Shown here piece by piece: positions 62,994-64,000 of a stretch of DNA of 64,000 nt (position 1 is its first letter; the number at the start of each line of letters is the position of its first letter). Under the pieces are notes generated by a model, which saw only the letters and a program-made list of their open reading frames with translations, was not told where the DNA came from and did not search any database. The stretch spans positions 73,905,766 to 73,969,765 of the forward strand of contig CM051458.1 in assembly GCA_028274465.1 (NCBI GenBank), read 5' to 3'. The translations under genes were made by a program, and so were the position numbers. This DNA is from Plantago ovata. Its lineage: Eukaryota; Streptophyta; Magnoliopsida; Lamiales; Plantaginaceae.

Positions 62994-64000
62994 TTTTATT
63001 TACTCATTCTCTTTTGCTAGGGACTAGCTTAAGTTTCAGGAGGGGGATGGGATGTGAACCACGATGTTAAGTATTGTTTGGCTTTGCGATGTTGAGTAGG
63101 ATAGTCTTTTTTTTTTAATTGCATTTGCACGTTTACTGCTTTCCTAGGATAGTCTTGCATGTTTTATATGGAGTTTTATTGCCGAATTTTTTGAACTTTT
63201 TTATTGGGTAGATCAACCAACTATGCCATTAATCGTATGCTTCATCTCTATGAATTTGTTTGAGGTTTTTCTCATTTGGCTTGTCACATTTATGTATTGC
63301 ACTTAGTTAAGCTTGGTAGTCTCGACATCACTTAGTGGTGTTTTCTCTACTGCGGTTCACGAAGGCCTTTATAATAGGATGATGCATGTTAGGGTCTTAT
63401 GGTTGTTTTCCCGAGTAATTATGTACCTAAGAGGCAACAAGTCTTCACCATGCTTTGAGATTGCTAAATGCCTAGGAAGGAGGTAGTGTGAGGTTGTGTG
63501 ATCCTTTGTTTATAACCTATATAGGTTTGGGGAGGGGGTTACACCATCATAGACTTGTTTCTGTTTTTCATTTTCGTATCGTGAGTTTATTTTTCCTTTT
63601 TCGTAAATTTTGTACTCCAACCTATTCTTTCGAATAGGTTTGGGGAAGTCGTGTGAGTCATTTTATTTCTCTTTTTGTTATGCTACTGCTGGATAGAAAA
63701 ATATCGAAAAAAAAGAAAGAAAAATTCCAGAAGAAAAAAAAGAGAAAAAGAAAAAAAAGAATCTAGAAAGAAAAAAAAAAGAAAAAAAAGAGAAGACCCC
63801 AAAAAAGCAAAGAAGGGTCCAAAAAATAAAGCCAAATAGCAGTTTAGCAAAGTTTGAGTCTTTTCCATTTTTCGTATTGTTCGTAATTGTGTTTTTCTAT
63901 TTTTTACCTTTTTTGTCTTAAGTGTCATCTGTTCTAGACCACCCTCGTCCTGCCATTCAGGAAGTGGTGAATAGCTTAAGACTTTACTTAAGAGATGGGT
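62994..64000 (+). other. Conserved non-coding tail of element E, to window end
   Basis: Matches the element C tail. The first hairpin (near 63520) has lost its left arm, the second (63619-63640) is perfect, and the purine tract is at 63695-63830. No gene. The polypurine tract and 3' LTR lie beyond the window. Confidence 0.8.

Larger units (their letters stand above)
60247..64000 (+). mobile_element. Element E: G1/G2 recombinant retrotransposon, 5' part
   Basis: A 5'-truncated G1 5' LTR, primer site and first 50 bases of leader of G1 type, then leader and gag of the G2-like type, then a dyad array, G1 boundary motif and G1 tail to the window end. It therefore has G1 ends with a different coding cargo. 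No protease, RT or integrase is seen. Confidence 0.85.

Overview
This 64 kb window is plant repeat DNA. I found no host gene, rRNA, intact tRNA or CRISPR array. It is a nest of LTR retrotransposons inserted into one another. A plant nuclear genome, probably a large eudicot one, is indicated by Ty1/copia Sirevirus-like elements with a 12-nt initiator-tRNA-Met-type primer site, and by Ty3-type elements with a tRNA-Asp-type primer site (TGGCGCCGTTGTCGGGGA). It is also indicated by the plant-only 'putative plant transposon protein' domain and by TG...CA LTRs with 5-bp target duplications. I cannot name the species.

Three kinds of element occur. G1 (Ty3-like, LTR about 1.2-1.3 kb, ends TGATGAA...TTCATCA) has a gag or gag-protease ORF, a downstream 'putative plant transposon protein' ORF and a conserved non-coding tail. 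No copy has reverse transcriptase, RNase H or integrase, so the family looks non-autonomous. G2 (LTR 1403 bp, same primer site) has only a short gag-like ORF and the same kind of tail. The third kind is a Sirevirus-like copia (LTR about 1.6 kb, TGTTAGG...CCAACA) with gag, protease, integrase, RT and RNase H plus a very long second ORF (ORF2, about 1.7k codons) preceded by its own TATA-like box. All copia copies are broken.

Layout: 1-76, end of a G1 LTR. 77-4881, G1 element A on the minus strand with an intact 719-codon gag-protease ORF. 4882-8051, copia fragment C1. 8052-14536, G1 element B (plus), 5'-truncated and carrying a roughly 2 kb patchwork of copied neighbouring sequence at 10753-13320. 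14537-14990, inverted copia scrap. 14991-27720, copia C2 (RT to ORF2), split by complete G1 element C (18590-27047, target duplication TRAAG). 27721-51227, copia S1, inserted in C2's ORF2; S1's own ORF2 is split by a G1 solo LTR (36405-37605, duplication CCTGC) and by complete G2 element (37723-45637, duplication AGGCA). The G2 element contains an unrelated roughly 2 kb solo LTR (41887-43880, duplication GGTTC). 51228-56436, G1 element D (minus), cutting S1's 3' LTR. 56437-61381, a rearranged block of G1 LTRs in both orientations with minus-strand fragment F. 60247-64000, G1/G2 recombinant element E (plus), running off the window.

The most unusual signals are as follows. Arrays of GCG-N3-CGC dyads occur in both the U3 promoters and the internal regions of G1 and G2, with family-specific arms around one shared core. 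A non-coding tail of roughly 1.2 kb with twin hairpins and a purine tract is shared by G1 and G2 although their LTRs and gags differ. A gag cassette has been swapped between the families (element E). The copia ORF2 has its own promoter-like box and three successive in-frame intron-like segments of 75, 72 and 75 nt. A TTGCTGA word is scattered through coding and non-coding parts of the copia. A templated rearrangement with microhomology junctions is traceable to donors inside this window.
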